The notes beneath the pieces are model-generated. The model worked only from the letters and a program-made list of their open reading frames with translations. It was not told the origin of the DNA and did no database searches. The position numbers and the translations under genes were made by a program. From Manduca sexta (Eukaryota; Arthropoda; Insecta; Lepidoptera; Sphingidae), in assembly GCF_014839805.1 (NCBI RefSeq), contig NC_051130.1:1116001-1180000 (forward strand): a stretch of 64,000 nucleotides of DNA, written 5' to 3'. How positions within the stretch are numbered: the first letter of the stretch is position 1; every line of letters starts with the position of its first letter. Positions 12,694 to 24,946 of the stretch are shown piece by piece.

Positions 12694-13273
12694 TATGTAA
12701 TTACAAATTAAAATACGCGGTGCATTGCTGTACCAGTCCGTATCCATTCATACTTAATACTTGACAAAAGACCCTTTTGCTCGTTTGAAATTCTAAGTTA
12801 AAAAAAATCATTTTGCTTATTTATAGGACAGTATATTTGTAGTCGTCTGCGTTGGTTATAAATGCGATCTAGTTGCGAACTCCTTTCTCTCGAGTGAATC
12901 ATGTGTTTGATTGTTTCAGAACACCTTGAACTCTACATTTTTCTTACAAGTAACTTGGCCCCATTTTATGTAATAGATGAGTCAAGAAGATATCTAAGGG
13001 CCTGTTTCATATGTCCAGATTAGCCGTCAGTAGATATATTGCACTGGTAAAGTACGTACTACTTGGTACTAATTGATTGAGATTAATCAGGCTGACTTTT
13101 GTATTTGGTTATCTTATAAATATTATATTTGTTGAGAAGTTCTTACTCAGTGGATGTGATTATGACGCTAATCATGGCAGTGTAAGGAATTAAGTTGAAT
13201 ATCTGGACAGTCATTAAAATTATCCTGGCTTACTTTACTAAATATACACTTGCTTATATTAGAAAATTTGTAT

Positions 13274-13450
13274 TCAGCCAGAGAGCGTCCAGCATGCATG
13301 AAACGCAAAGCCCGCCATAGTGGCTGATGTAAGTGTGTTGCGTTCTGGATCAGCTTGTGTATATCCGGATGCAAAATGGCCGACATAATTGTGTCGACTG
13401 GCGATGCATGACCATCTCTCGTCAATCAATACTGTCTGGATTCGTCTTCG
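13274..13450 (-). repeat. Repeat F ('gccactatgg ... acacaattatg'), copy 1
   Basis: On the minus strand it carries the order of motifs shared with 39486-39690 and 48088-48306: an ACACAATTATG-like segment, 'ggatatacacaagctgatc', 'cgcaacacacttac', then 'gccactatggcggg'. The minus-strand frames 13168-13425 and 13274-13609 are shadows of this repeat; the second is shifted in copy 2 by an indel near 30970. A second, less similar member lies upstream at about 12508-12693 on plus. Confidence 0.55.
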
Positions 13451-15145
13451 CTTATCAATAGGTACTAAGGTTACTATGCCTTTCCAGAATAAAAACGTTC
13501 CGGCCAACCCGAAACATAATTTGCCGTATAGAGCTCTATAGTTTACAACAACAGTATCATCGCTATATAGTCTGGTGCAAATCCCATAGCTTCCTACAAG
13601 CTTATTCAATTATACTATGCTTATCAATATCAACATAATTAATCATTATTATGACATGATGGATTATATTTGAATAATTTATAGTAAATTAATCGACGCC
13701 AACAAAAAACATAAAACTGCCATCAAGTATCACAATATCACATCACATATTTCTATAATTAACGTATATAAAGCACACTCGATCTACGTCGCAACAATAT
13801 GAATTATTGTAGAAATTTGTCTATTATATGCCCGTATTCTTGTAGCAGAATCTAACCGAATGCAAATCACACACACAACGTCTTTATCCCCGTAGCGGGT
13901 GTCACAGGTACAATTAGGGTTTTAATTTTCCACCATATGTATTTAGTCCGCTGTGCTAGGAGATGGCGACAAAACCAGAAAGACTTTAAAATCAGCGCGA
14001 CCAAAATACCGCCACTGATTGTCCGAGATGACTTGCTTCGCATTCTTAAGTTCACAGTTCTTAAAATTTAATAAAGCATCCTTCCTTCCTCATGTGCAGT
14101 AGTGAATACATATTATTAACATTATAAAATGTTACTAAAACGAAGGGTGTAAATAATATTTTAATAGTCATAAACATAATTAAATTGCAAGAACATGTAC
14201 GTTTGTAAAAGTAATAGCTTTTACAAATGCCCATATTGAATAGAACGTATCCGTTTGTGTACAATACATAAAACACGGATAAATTTGGTAACATGCGATA
14301 GTAATGTTTCTGTAAGTCGACATAATGACCTAATTTTTTGCACGGCTAATAGTTAAGTAATGGAAGAGATACTTCAGTTTATGGTAGTTTTTGTAAGATG
14401 TATAATTTGAGTTTTTGTTTATTGCAATAGAGTAAACGAGCTGCTTGGTCATCTCATACTAAGTGATTAATACCGCCCAGAAACACCCACAAAGCCAAAG
14501 ATTTATATGAAATAGCTGATGGTAACTGCCCATGCAAATCACGCAGAACTTTGAATTACCAACCACTGTGGCATTATAATAAGATTTGTCACTTTAAGCA
14601 TTAGATGTTATGCATCAGAATACCCTATAACTATACTGGCTAGTACTTGCATAATAGTGCTCGAACACGATAATGTTTTCTTATTTATTTTATTTTAAAA
14701 CTTTATTGTATACCATAAGTATTAAAAAAAAAACAAAACTAATATGTATACCTATACATATGATGGAAATTATTTAAACATCAGTGGTACAAATGAAAAT
14801 AGTCATTGCGGTGGTATCTGCGTAGACTTTTGTACCTATATTGTAGACCTTTATTATTACTCGAGACAACTGTCAAATTGCTCGTCGAAATACCCATACG
14901 TATGTTTTTAACAATCGCAACAATGGCGATATGTTTTGAAACATTTTAAGCCTCCGAAGTGATTACAAGTAGCTGTGATGTTCGGGACGGGCGGCGGTTC
15001 ATTACGACGCAAATTACTGTAATTTAGTTATAAGTGAAGTGCGTGGGCGAAGTTACGGTGCCGGAGCTTTGTGTTGTGTAGGGCCGCCAGACGTCATGAT
15101 TTTACAGGACATGCCTGCCTTTCAAAGGTTTTGATAATAATGTAC

Positions 15146-16148
15146 AATCGGACGTTGGTGCTAGTACACTTCCAAACACATTTTGCTTGACCGGTCTATT
15201 GTCCCGAGTTACTTTGACACGCCGCTGTCTCATATTTCTCCAATTACGTCAGTTTTGGAGATGTGCGAAAGGAAGAGCAGATAACTATTATTGTTTTCTT
15301 TAGTTGTTTTTTAGTGATTGACGACGCGCACGCAACTATTTTTTACCAGTAGTATTTTGCTCACAATTATTTTTCGTTTACGACACCGATATCTTGCCAC
15401 TACGTAGACTTATGTTCGTTTACTGACTCTAATTACTTAGTCGCCGACCCGTCATGTGACTACTGCACCATGGGTTATATATTCCGGGAATTAAATATTA
15501 CAGTAAGTAAATCAGTCATACTATACTATATAATATTTTAATATTAATTTTAACTAGTGGATGTTAATATGCGTGGGAAAAATATCGTCAGGGCAGAGAA
15601 CTAATAATTAAAATTTTGCAGTTTTGAGAAAATCGCGGTTTATGGCTTTTTTAATTATTGGTCATCATAATTAATTATATTTAAAGCCAACATAGACCAA
15701 TCTTTTTAAGCTCTTTAAATATAATTATAATATTATTGAGTTTTGATGAATACTTATTCCTTTAATTGTGTAAAACAGACTTCAATATGCTACTTATTAT
15801 ATTTTATATTAATCCTGTTATCTTATCTATCGTAGGGTCAAAATATCATTAGTCATTGTGTGTTTTTGCCAAAAAATTAACATAGTGCTATTGATCATAC
15901 TTGTAGTAATCTATGTAGTATGTTATTTAAGTTAAGCTTTACGAATAATCAAATGTCAAAATATTGAAAAGAAATATAATTGGAAAACTTAAAAGTACTC
16001 AATGCAAAATAAACTACTTCGACGGGTATACTCACTATACTTATAGGTGTTACTATCTTTTCTTGATTCAGCTAAAAATTCAGAGTTTCGATATTGAAAC
16101 AGCAGTAGCATTAAGCGTAACTTTTACCGTCAACTTTAATAGTAAACC
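15146..16148. other. Sequence right of the duplication junction, unassigned
   Basis: This is single-copy within the window and does not resemble the sequence right of copy 2 (32781 on), so it is not just an allelic version of that flank. Under a tandem-duplication model it is the left start of the second unit. It is AT-rich towards the gap. I see no gene, SINE or structural RNA in it. Confidence 0.6.
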
Positions 16149-16648
16149 NNNNNNNNNNNNNNNNNNNNNNNNNNNNNNNNNNNNNNNNNNNNNNNNNNNN
16201 NNNNNNNNNNNNNNNNNNNNNNNNNNNNNNNNNNNNNNNNNNNNNNNNNNNNNNNNNNNNNNNNNNNNNNNNNNNNNNNNNNNNNNNNNNNNNNNNNNNN
16301 NNNNNNNNNNNNNNNNNNNNNNNNNNNNNNNNNNNNNNNNNNNNNNNNNNNNNNNNNNNNNNNNNNNNNNNNNNNNNNNNNNNNNNNNNNNNNNNNNNNN
16401 NNNNNNNNNNNNNNNNNNNNNNNNNNNNNNNNNNNNNNNNNNNNNNNNNNNNNNNNNNNNNNNNNNNNNNNNNNNNNNNNNNNNNNNNNNNNNNNNNNNN
16501 NNNNNNNNNNNNNNNNNNNNNNNNNNNNNNNNNNNNNNNNNNNNNNNNNNNNNNNNNNNNNNNNNNNNNNNNNNNNNNNNNNNNNNNNNNNNNNNNNNNN
16601 NNNNNNNNNNNNNNNNNNNNNNNNNNNNNNNNNNNNNNNNNNNNNNNN
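16149..16648. other. Assembly gap, 500 N
   Basis: This is a run of exactly 500 N, the same length as the other two gaps, so it is a placeholder of unknown true size. An open frame reported across 15964-16683 is an artefact of reading through N. Confidence 0.99.
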
Positions 16649-17170
16649 GCGTTACGTCATCGTTGATCTATCAATCAACGTAGGGGATCAATCTTGATGA
16701 CAACCCATTGTATGGGCAGCCGGGCAGAGGTCAGCTAACATAAATAAACGCAATCTTTGATATAAAGATAATTTCATCGACGTGTCGGTTTAACAAAGTT
16801 TTGTAAGGATTGAATGGCAACTCGCTTTGGGTGGTATCGCCATTTTAAATATTGACGTATTATTCCTTGAGGAATTTTCTTCCTTAATTTGATTAGTAAT
16901 TAGCAGTATATTTATACTGGTGAAGTAATCTGCGCGCGGAAATCATATTTTATTAGTGCTGATAACCACTATTGCAGTGTACATATTATAGTGAAAACCC
17001 ACAGTAACTTGATTCGACGTAGTAATTCAAATTTAGGCCGACATTAATCTGACGACATTAAACTCGATATCTAGATTAAAGTTAGCGCCAGATATATTCT
17101 GTCTAGCATAATTATGTTGTCCTTAATACTTTCGGTAGGAAACACTGCTCGAACTCTTCGGATTTTCATA
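16649..17170. other. Unassigned sequence left of copy 2
   Basis: This is about 520 bases between the gap and the first base aligned to window position 1. It has no recognisable gene or repeat. If the tandem model is right, the DNA immediately left of this window should match it. Confidence 0.6.
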
Positions 17171-18090
17171 GAAAAATATTCTAGACATGACTTTATTATA
17201 TTCTTTCTTGTGCATTATAATTTATACGTATTAGTGTGTTCTAATTAATGGATAAAGTGGTGGTTGTTTTTCTTTTCACAGCATTAATGTAGTTCACCAT
17301 GCCAGGAAAATATCCTTCGCTTCAAGCAATTGGAAGGATTCCGGTAGCATACGTGTCCCTCGCCAAGGTCACGTGGCCAGTTCACGGATGTCTACCCACA
17401 CTTAACATTCACTTCAGTATAACGTGGTGTTAATGAGTTGAGTACATGAATTCCTTTGCATTTTTTGCATATCGCGAGGATTATTAAAAAATAAGAGAAC
17501 ATATTTACGATCTGATGGAAAAATTCAAGTCTAGTTGGAATTATTTTTGATTATTATAAAGTAACGTATTGGGTTTAAAAACACACATGATCCTTTTCAC
17601 GTTAGCAATTTACCCTTAGACGGCATACAGGCGATGACGTCAATTAGTTGCCAACAAACACTACAATATTACTAAACTGATGATTACTCAGCATCTTCAT
17701 TCTACCCACCCCGCTACAAACGTCGTAAAGATATATAAAGGATGTACCCGGTGAACTTGTTTACCGAGTAAGGTCGAATCTATATAATTATAATTGCATC
17801 AGTTAAATTACATTCAGTATCCTTGACAATTTGGTATCTTAATATTACGAGATCTTCCTCATTCGGTAATTGATTTTGGTAGCCCAATTACGAGTAATTA
17901 CTATTTAAATAAAGATGATGTAGGAATTTGATGTGTTCCGGTTTGATCGACAGTGTTGCATAGTTACTGGTAATTATGATGTTATATCTAACGTCTCAGG
18001 TCGTGCAGTGTACTGAAGTACTTTGTAATTATAAAATCTTATTAACATTTGGTACCTGCCCTTTTATAATTCAAATACTTGAAATGAGAG

Positions 18091-18296
18091 ACTTTTTTTT
18101 TATTTTATAAGGGGCTAATGAGCATACGGTTCACCTGATGGTAAGTGATCACCGCTGCCCATGAACATCTGTTGAATTAGGAGCATAGGGATGCATTGCC
18201 AATCTTTTAAGGAATACGCTCTTTTTTTTGCGGTCGCCAGGTCATATCTGTACGGAAATACTGTTGGTGACAATTGGTTCTATAGCTTTGTAGTAC
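18091..18296 (+). repeat. Lepidopteran dispersed repeat ('ggtaagtgatcaccgc' type), copy-2 version
   Basis: This is the counterpart of 941-1140. It contains 'cacctgatggtaagtgatca' and diverges visibly from copy 1 along its length. The shared sequence resumes at 'tagtacatgataaaaaatgg' in both copies. Confidence 0.65.
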
Positions 18297-20790
18297 ATGA
18301 TAAAAAATGGTGTTTTATTCGTCGTATTTTTTTATGATTATTCAAGCTAAGATAAGACAAACAAATATACGGACACATTGTTTGTTTAAAATTAGCCATC
18401 GACTCCAAAAAATATTTAATGCGCATATCATAAACATAAAAACACGAATTGGAATGGAGATAACATTGCTTCTGTTTTAATAATTGCTCATTGAGCTGTA
18501 TAAAGGTCAATTATTTTTTCGATTATAGTGGTTTTGGAGCAGGATTTTCTTTTGTTAATTTTTTTTTGTTTTCTCTAAAATATGGGTACTTTAATTACTA
18601 ATTAAATTTTTTTATATACTATAATTAAAATAAATATTAAATTCATTATTTAAGAGCCAAACATCACATTAACGATATAATCAGAACGTGAAGCAAACAA
18701 GCAAGGTATTACGTAGATCTTATGAAAATGTATAGACCGGTGTATGTGTTGAAGGCATGACAGATTACAGTACAAAATGACATTTGACATCTGTTAAACC
18801 TTGAGCATACTGATAGCGATTTTAGCGCGCGTCAACGCCATAACAATATTATGTAATGATAAAATGTCTTAAATCATGTTAGCCCCTTAATTAGAGTAAT
18901 AATTATAAATTCTCACGTACCTTAACTTCTCTTAAGCGCAACTATGTGTGTCTACATGATGAATAAGGCAGTTTATTTTATTTTGTTTTATTTATTCGTG
19001 TAATACAAGTATTTTCTATCGTCAGCATGGTTTATTGGCTCCACTGCTCCTGGTGTTATGTGAGGTGAAACCCAAAGAAAATGTTGACCTGCAAGAGCTA
19101 AATATTGATGTAGAATTGTTTATATGTGGGAGCGTCATGCTGTATACATTGTTTGGTACGTCTATAAAATGGTTATCCCAGAGCCGCATACAGAAAATCA
19201 GTGAAACATTTTGCTTTTGATTAATAAGATTTCTTCTACTGACGTTTCAAATTGTTTCCGCGACATACTTAACTTGTCAGTTTGAGAATATATTATTATG
19301 GTTTACTCATTTGATTCTTTAACATTATGCTCCTCTGACAACCATTGTAAATCTAGGTAAGTTTCAATGGAGTATGGAGTAATCTCTACAACCACTCTGT
19401 AAGACCAGTAATAGCCGTTTTAAATAAAACATTTCAATCTTAATTTTCGACCCGATTTCAAAAATAAACTAATAATAAATAATTTTTAAGCACATAAAAA
19501 CACTTCTCTGATTGGTCGATTTCGCGACGAATTAAACAATCGATTAGGATTGTTTATTGAAAACGTCGATTAATAACATATTAATGTGTGTTACACCGAG
19601 AGTATAAGCTAGTCTACCGCTAAAATCGCTTGCTAAAATCCATCGCTTTGTGTTTAACCGCGCCCTTACAGTCCGCCTACACCTCGGCATCTGTTTAGCG
19701 CGAAGGTATCATAAATCTCTTCACTGCGTCTATAGAAACAAATTCATAAACTTACTTAATAGATTCCTCTTTAAGCCAATTGTGAATATTCAAGTAGTGT
19801 TGTAATTTAGCATTACGCCTAATGACTGTCCTACATGCCCTAAATACAAATACTAGATCATAAGTTAGGGTTTGAATAACTTAATTTAATGTAGAACGGA
19901 TGAAAGGTCGAGGTGTGAGGATAAAGACGTTGACTATAAATTCTTTATAGAAGTTTAAGAATTACATAATAAACTTTTTATAGAATGCTGGATGATTGGC
20001 GCCACATTTGTTTATAAACGTATTGAAATCACGAAGAGATTTTACTTATAAGGTATTGTATGATGCTGGATTGAGTTTGTTTTGGCAAATTTAGTCTTCC
20101 TTTACCAGAACCAAGTCACAATTCGTACTTTTTGGAAAAAAAAATACCCTATATGTTATTCTAGGATATATCTAAGTTTCATTTATATTCAAATTCTTTC
20201 AGAACTTTCTGCATTTCATTTAAACAAACATCATAATAACCACATGCATTGAAACGTTCTCATTCATAATAGAGGAAAAAAATGATTCAAAATGTTAATT
20301 CCACGTCCTTAAATGATCTAATATAAAGAAATAAACTAAATGCCTTCGAGTATCGTTAGCACAGAGCGAGCCACATTATACATAATGGCGCCGATCCTCG
20401 CGTCAGTACACAAGTATTAAACAAAATGTCAATAATTAGTTTGAATTGGAAATGTTTACGTCGGTCAATGGCCTTGGTCGCGTCCCTTCTTCGCAGTAGG
20501 CTTGCTTCACACACAACTTTTGACTAGCATTTTTTAAATATATCTAAATGAGAGTTTACATTTTCAACCCCAAAAGGAGAGGCAGAGAGTGACGCATCGT
20601 GGCGGCTTGCCATTCTTAACTAACTTTATATCAGATGATCGAAGAATAATTTATATTGTAAGAAATCGTGGCTGTTACCTATAGTAGCCGAAATGACACG
20701 CATTGTCAGTTGTGTACTTAAAAAAATAATCATGTCCATTGTGTATGTTTTCCTCCATCAAATAAGAGTTAAAAAATATATTATATAAAT

Positions 20791-21103
20791 AATATATCAG
20801 CTCTGAATTATATACTGCCCCACTTTTGGGCGTAGCCTCTTCTACTACTGAGAGGCATTAGGCTTTAGTCCACCACGCTGACCTAGTGCGGATTGGTAGA
20901 CTTCACACACACTCAAGATTCCCATACAAAACTTGTCAGGTATGCAGGCATCCTCCTGATGTTTTCCTTCACTGTTAAGCAAGCAATATTATTGACAAAG
21001 AATACACACATAACTTAGACGTCAGAGGTGTGTGCCCTTGACTTTTGAACCTGTGGACATTCGTCTCGGCAGTCCGTTCTACACCCAACTAGGCTATCGC
21101 CGC
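20791..21103 (-). repeat. tRNA-derived SINE (family A), copy 2
   Basis: This is the counterpart of 3648-3940 in the second duplication copy. It retains the SINE 3' end with its AT-rich tail ('aatatatcagctctgaatta' on plus), which copy 1 lacks. The two versions differ by many substitutions and indels, more than the flanking sequence does. Confidence 0.85.
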
Positions 21104-22332
21104 TTTTTAAGAGCTAAATAAAATACAAATATATAGACAGCTTTACCAGTAAAACAGAGCAGTTTTGATGAGTGTGACGTGTACCGGCGGAGCATGCAAT
21201 ATTTGCCGAGCTGGCGGTAAAGTATGCCCCGGGGCTACCACGCATAGGTCATACTAATATTAATAGAAAAATCACTAGAGATGGGAGTGGCAGGTTAGCA
21301 CGAGGATATATCGAAAAGCCGGCAGGTTTATGAACAGAAATATATTAATTTTCATATATAGATTTAATTACCTCTCAGTAATAATTTAAGGGAAATAGAA
21401 ACCGTAAGTCCTTAATATACAGGTGGTTTTTCAATATAAAAATGTTCCAATACATTTTACTGGAACAGACACCCATGTGCAATACTTCTTTAAGACACAG
21501 AGTTACTACTATTACTAGTTTTTTTTTATGTGTATACCTATATGGTTTACGGTCATTTTCTTATACTTTTACGATATTTTATGCAGAACTGAAGGCTAAG
21601 CTAAGGCTTTGTTCATATTTTATCAATTACTTCACATGCGACTTGACTTTGACTGAAAGTACCACTAATATTTTTAAATTTTATAGCCAAGTAACAAATT
21701 TTAGGCGGTGTTGTGTGTTAATAAAATAAATTGAAAATTTTAATACCTCCTGACACTAAAAACTATAAAAAGTAAAAAAAAATATTGTTTTTCTTTAACT
21801 TTATAATTAAGCAGTAATATTTTAACCGAAGCACCCTCGCATGAGTACACCTCTAAAGAAGTATTTTCAACCTCCAGTCTAGGGTCCGGTTCTCCGAAGC
21901 GATGAAGCAATAAAAAAATGGCTGCTACATAAGGTACTAAAAACAAAATTATGTGAACTCACCAATTGGAATCAAAAGTCTAGATTAAACTCATGAACAT
22001 TAATTAGCCGGAGAGCCGTCTATACGTCTAATTACAATCACATCCCTATCAGATGAGATGGCATCAGTGACGGATGATCGCGTAATGATTTCGTGGTATA
22101 ATGATGAGGTGCCAGCGTTCATACACTGACGAGATACCGATCATTTGTAAACGTTTCGCGCCTGTTACATCCTAAATGTGTTCAAATTATATTACGAGCT
22201 ACATTACAGTGGTATTTTATCTTAACGTAGTACGTCGATTTAGAGAAGGGAATTTTGGTTATTTGATAAGCAACTAGATCCTGAAACCAATTTATACACG
22301 TGTAGGTTTGTTCAAGATTCTAACGATTTTCA

Positions 22333-22636
22333 CAGGTGATAGGTTCTCATATGTGAGAGGTGGGTAGGGACCACCGCTATGACTATTTCTGCCACCAAGC
22401 AGCACTGTGTAGTCACTGTTGTGCTCCGGTTTGGAGGACAAAGTAGCCAGTGTAAGTGTACTGGAGATAATGAGATTTAACATCTCGTTTCTCAGGAAGG
22501 CGAGCGCAGTGGAATACCAAACAATACTTTATAATTCAAAGTGTTGGATGGTGCTTCTACTGTTCATGGGCGGTCGTATCGCTTGCCATTAGGCGAACGG
22601 CAGCATCGTCTCGTCATACAAAGCAATAAAAAAAAA
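22333..22636 (+). repeat. Lepidopteran repeat C, full-length-like, in copy 2 only
   Basis: It runs from 'gataggttctcatatgtgag' through 'ggaccaccgctatgactatt', 'aacatctcgtttctcagga' and 'gggcggtcgtatcgcttgcc' to an 'aaagcaataaaaaaaaa' tail. It is the same element as 33629-33938. The A-rich end suggests a LINE- or SINE-type 3' terminus in plus orientation. Copy 1 keeps only its first part (5361-5436). Confidence 0.75.
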
Positions 22637-23065
22637 GATTAGGAAAGGATACTAGTTCGTAAAATGTCTACACTTTCAATTATGACGTTAGCCTAAATCT
22701 TCTATCGTTAAGCGACAATGTGACTAAACTTGCCTAATGTTAAGTGCAGTATAATATAATATTAATCAAAGAGTAACAAGTAGTATCTTATTTTACTTCT
22801 TACTCTTAGTTACCTACCGATTTAGTAAATTGAAAAGTTTGTGAAAATATTCGAAGATTTGGTAGACATAAATGTAGAAACAACCGAACGATACTAAAGT
22901 AGATTAACACTTAGGCTACTTTTTATTTCGGTAATTTACTTCCATGGGAAATAATGCAATTTTTGAATAGATGGCGCTCACGTTATACAGTGTTTAGGAA
23001 CTTTTGTAGCGGGGAACGTTGTTCACACAGGGAAGCCGCAAGTAACTCCTAGTAATATGATATTT

Positions 23066-23260
23066 AATGGTTCCTCATGTTTACGCGAATATTAAACATG
23101 AAAATAAAACTATTATGCGGATTTTATCGCGTTTTTATGTTATAATTTTCTCCGGACGTTTCGAAGACTTTGTACCTTTCGTGGTCACGGAGGGTATGAG
23201 ATGTTGGTCATCCGCAAAATTAAATTTACAATATCTACTTACGTTTTAGAATTAAACAAT
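23066..23260 (+). repeat. Palindromic 'gacgtttcgaagac' element, copy 2
   Basis: It has the family start 'tcatgtttacgcgaatatta', then 'gcggattttatcgcg', 'ttttctccggacgtttcgaa' and 'cgtggtcacggagg', ending at 'attaaatttacaatatctac'. It is better preserved than the copy-1 version at 5513-5660. The plus frame at 23067-23249 is a shadow of it. Confidence 0.7.
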
Positions 23261-24701
23261 TTTCAAAATTTCTGTTGGTCGTATGATATACGAAGAGAAA
23301 ATAATAATACAAAACCCGCAAAATAATTTAATTTTAATATCATAATATTTGTTGGTAAATTATTTTCTGTTTTGTAAATAAAATGGTTTAGAATTAAATT
23401 CGTTTAGTTTTAATAGGCCTATTACACGAATATTACCTGTAATCAAATTAGTATGTTAAATTATAAATTTTATGCGAATTATCGTCACAAAAACTTTGTA
23501 CCTCGACGTAAGATCGATTAATCACTTGGTCACAGCTTTAAACAGGGTATAAGGGAACTCTCGCTTGCCTTGCTTAAATGTTCATGAGATTTTTTCGATG
23601 GCCTGATGCAGTTATCATAGAGAGTAGTTAGCACTCTAGGACTCTACTCCACTCTACATCAGGGTGCAGTGGGATATCATTATCGTGCCCATAAAAAAGC
23701 TGCTAATAGGAGAATAGTGACACTACAATAGACCTGGAGGAGAATTATAAAAGATAAATGTTTCTCAGGATATAAGGAAAACTCAAACTTTCAAAATTCA
23801 AATAGTATTTATGGTGGTACATTTATAGTTTCAGTACAACTATAGCCCACCATAATGGCACGGAAAAATTTAGGATTTTAGGGGAAAATAAATTGATTAT
23901 CGTTTAGAAGTTTTACACTTCAATATGTGGACTACAAAGAATAAAGCAATGTTATAGCCTCGGCTTTCAATTAACCGAAGTTTATGCCTCGGAGCGTAAA
24001 ATGCAATCGACAGATAGATCGCGAGCACTATCTGAGTACCCCGAGAGAGTCAGTCTGGCTAGGTACCAAAGTGTTGCTGTTGAAATATTCCAATTTGAGG
24101 TATTGCAGACAGCTAAATTACTGAGTGTGTCAATCCAATTGATGAGCAGTTTCAAAAGGACGAACTAACTACACTACATGTGCCATGCTATTGAAAGTTT
24201 TAGAATTTGGACTGTTGTGTTTGGGTAAGTAGTGCTTACTATTAACTTTTCAATTTGTTTCAAATGTGCAAACAAAATATAACAATACATGCTGCTGTAG
24301 GCCCAATGACAAAACTGCGATACCTGCTCAAGCCGAATCGCGTGTATAAAAATACATAACCTATATTAGAATTTCACCCTTGAATTACATCATTTGTATG
24401 AAAAATAAAAATATAAACATATCTCAGACCATAAATAACGATTCGAGATAATGCCTAGGCTTGATCTAGGGCAGTAGTGTATTGCCCATAACTAGGCGAC
24501 CTCACCGATGTCCATCTGTTATAAAAACGGACCTAAGGTCAGATTTGTAGATTACTTTTTTCTTAGAAAATTAAACGTTCATTAATGTTGCAATAGGATG
24601 TGATGTCACGATTCTCCATATAGAGGCATCCTGTCGTAATTTATTGATCTTAAGAGAAAAATTCAGAAAGTGAGATTACATAATACATATAATATTTTTG
24701 T

Positions 24702-24946
24702 GCCTCTGCCTTGGTGGTCTAGTTGTATTGTGTGTGCGATACAACAATCTGAGGTCCCGAGTTCGAATCCCAGGTGGGGCAAAGTGATATTGGGTTTGTC
24801 TGCTCGGTATCACCCCGGAGACTTGAACTTGTCGCTGATATGGCGATAGGCTCGCCCCCTATAACATTATGAGACGGAATAAACACGGCTCCAAGTGTGT
24901 GCCCTGGTTGCATCTCTGCTTATGCCGTTGGGGACAAAGGTGCGAC
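24702..24946 (+). repeat. tRNA-derived SINE (family B), copy 2
   Basis: This is the counterpart of 7122-7366 with only a few visible substitutions. The same A and B boxes are intact. The frames 24719-24913 and 24859-25161 on the minus strand fall in or beside it and are not genes. Confidence 0.85.

Larger units (their letters stand above)
1..15145 (+). repeat. Large direct duplication, copy 1 (left-truncated by window edge)
   Basis: This block matches 17171-32780 in the same orientation almost base for base. The offset between copies is 17,168 at the left end and 17,635 at the right end. Long stretches look identical; for example, 8545-9085 versus 26172-26725 shows no substitution that I can see. 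The match begins at the first base of the window, so the copy very likely continues to the left. It ends abruptly after the shared 'aataatgtac' at 15145. The block holds only repeats and unassigned DNA. Its open frames (for example 4276-4563 and 8142-8507) show no sign of coding constraint when the copies are compared. Outside the repeats listed separately I recognise nothing in it. Confidence 0.95.

Noticed and set aside
13274..13609. 111-codon minus frame, also in copy 2 (30889-31245)
   Set aside because: It lies over repeat F, and an indel near 30970 shifts the frame in copy 2.
15964..16683. 239-codon frame
   Set aside because: Most of it is the N run 16149-16648 read as unknown residues; real sequence on either side is short and unremarkable.
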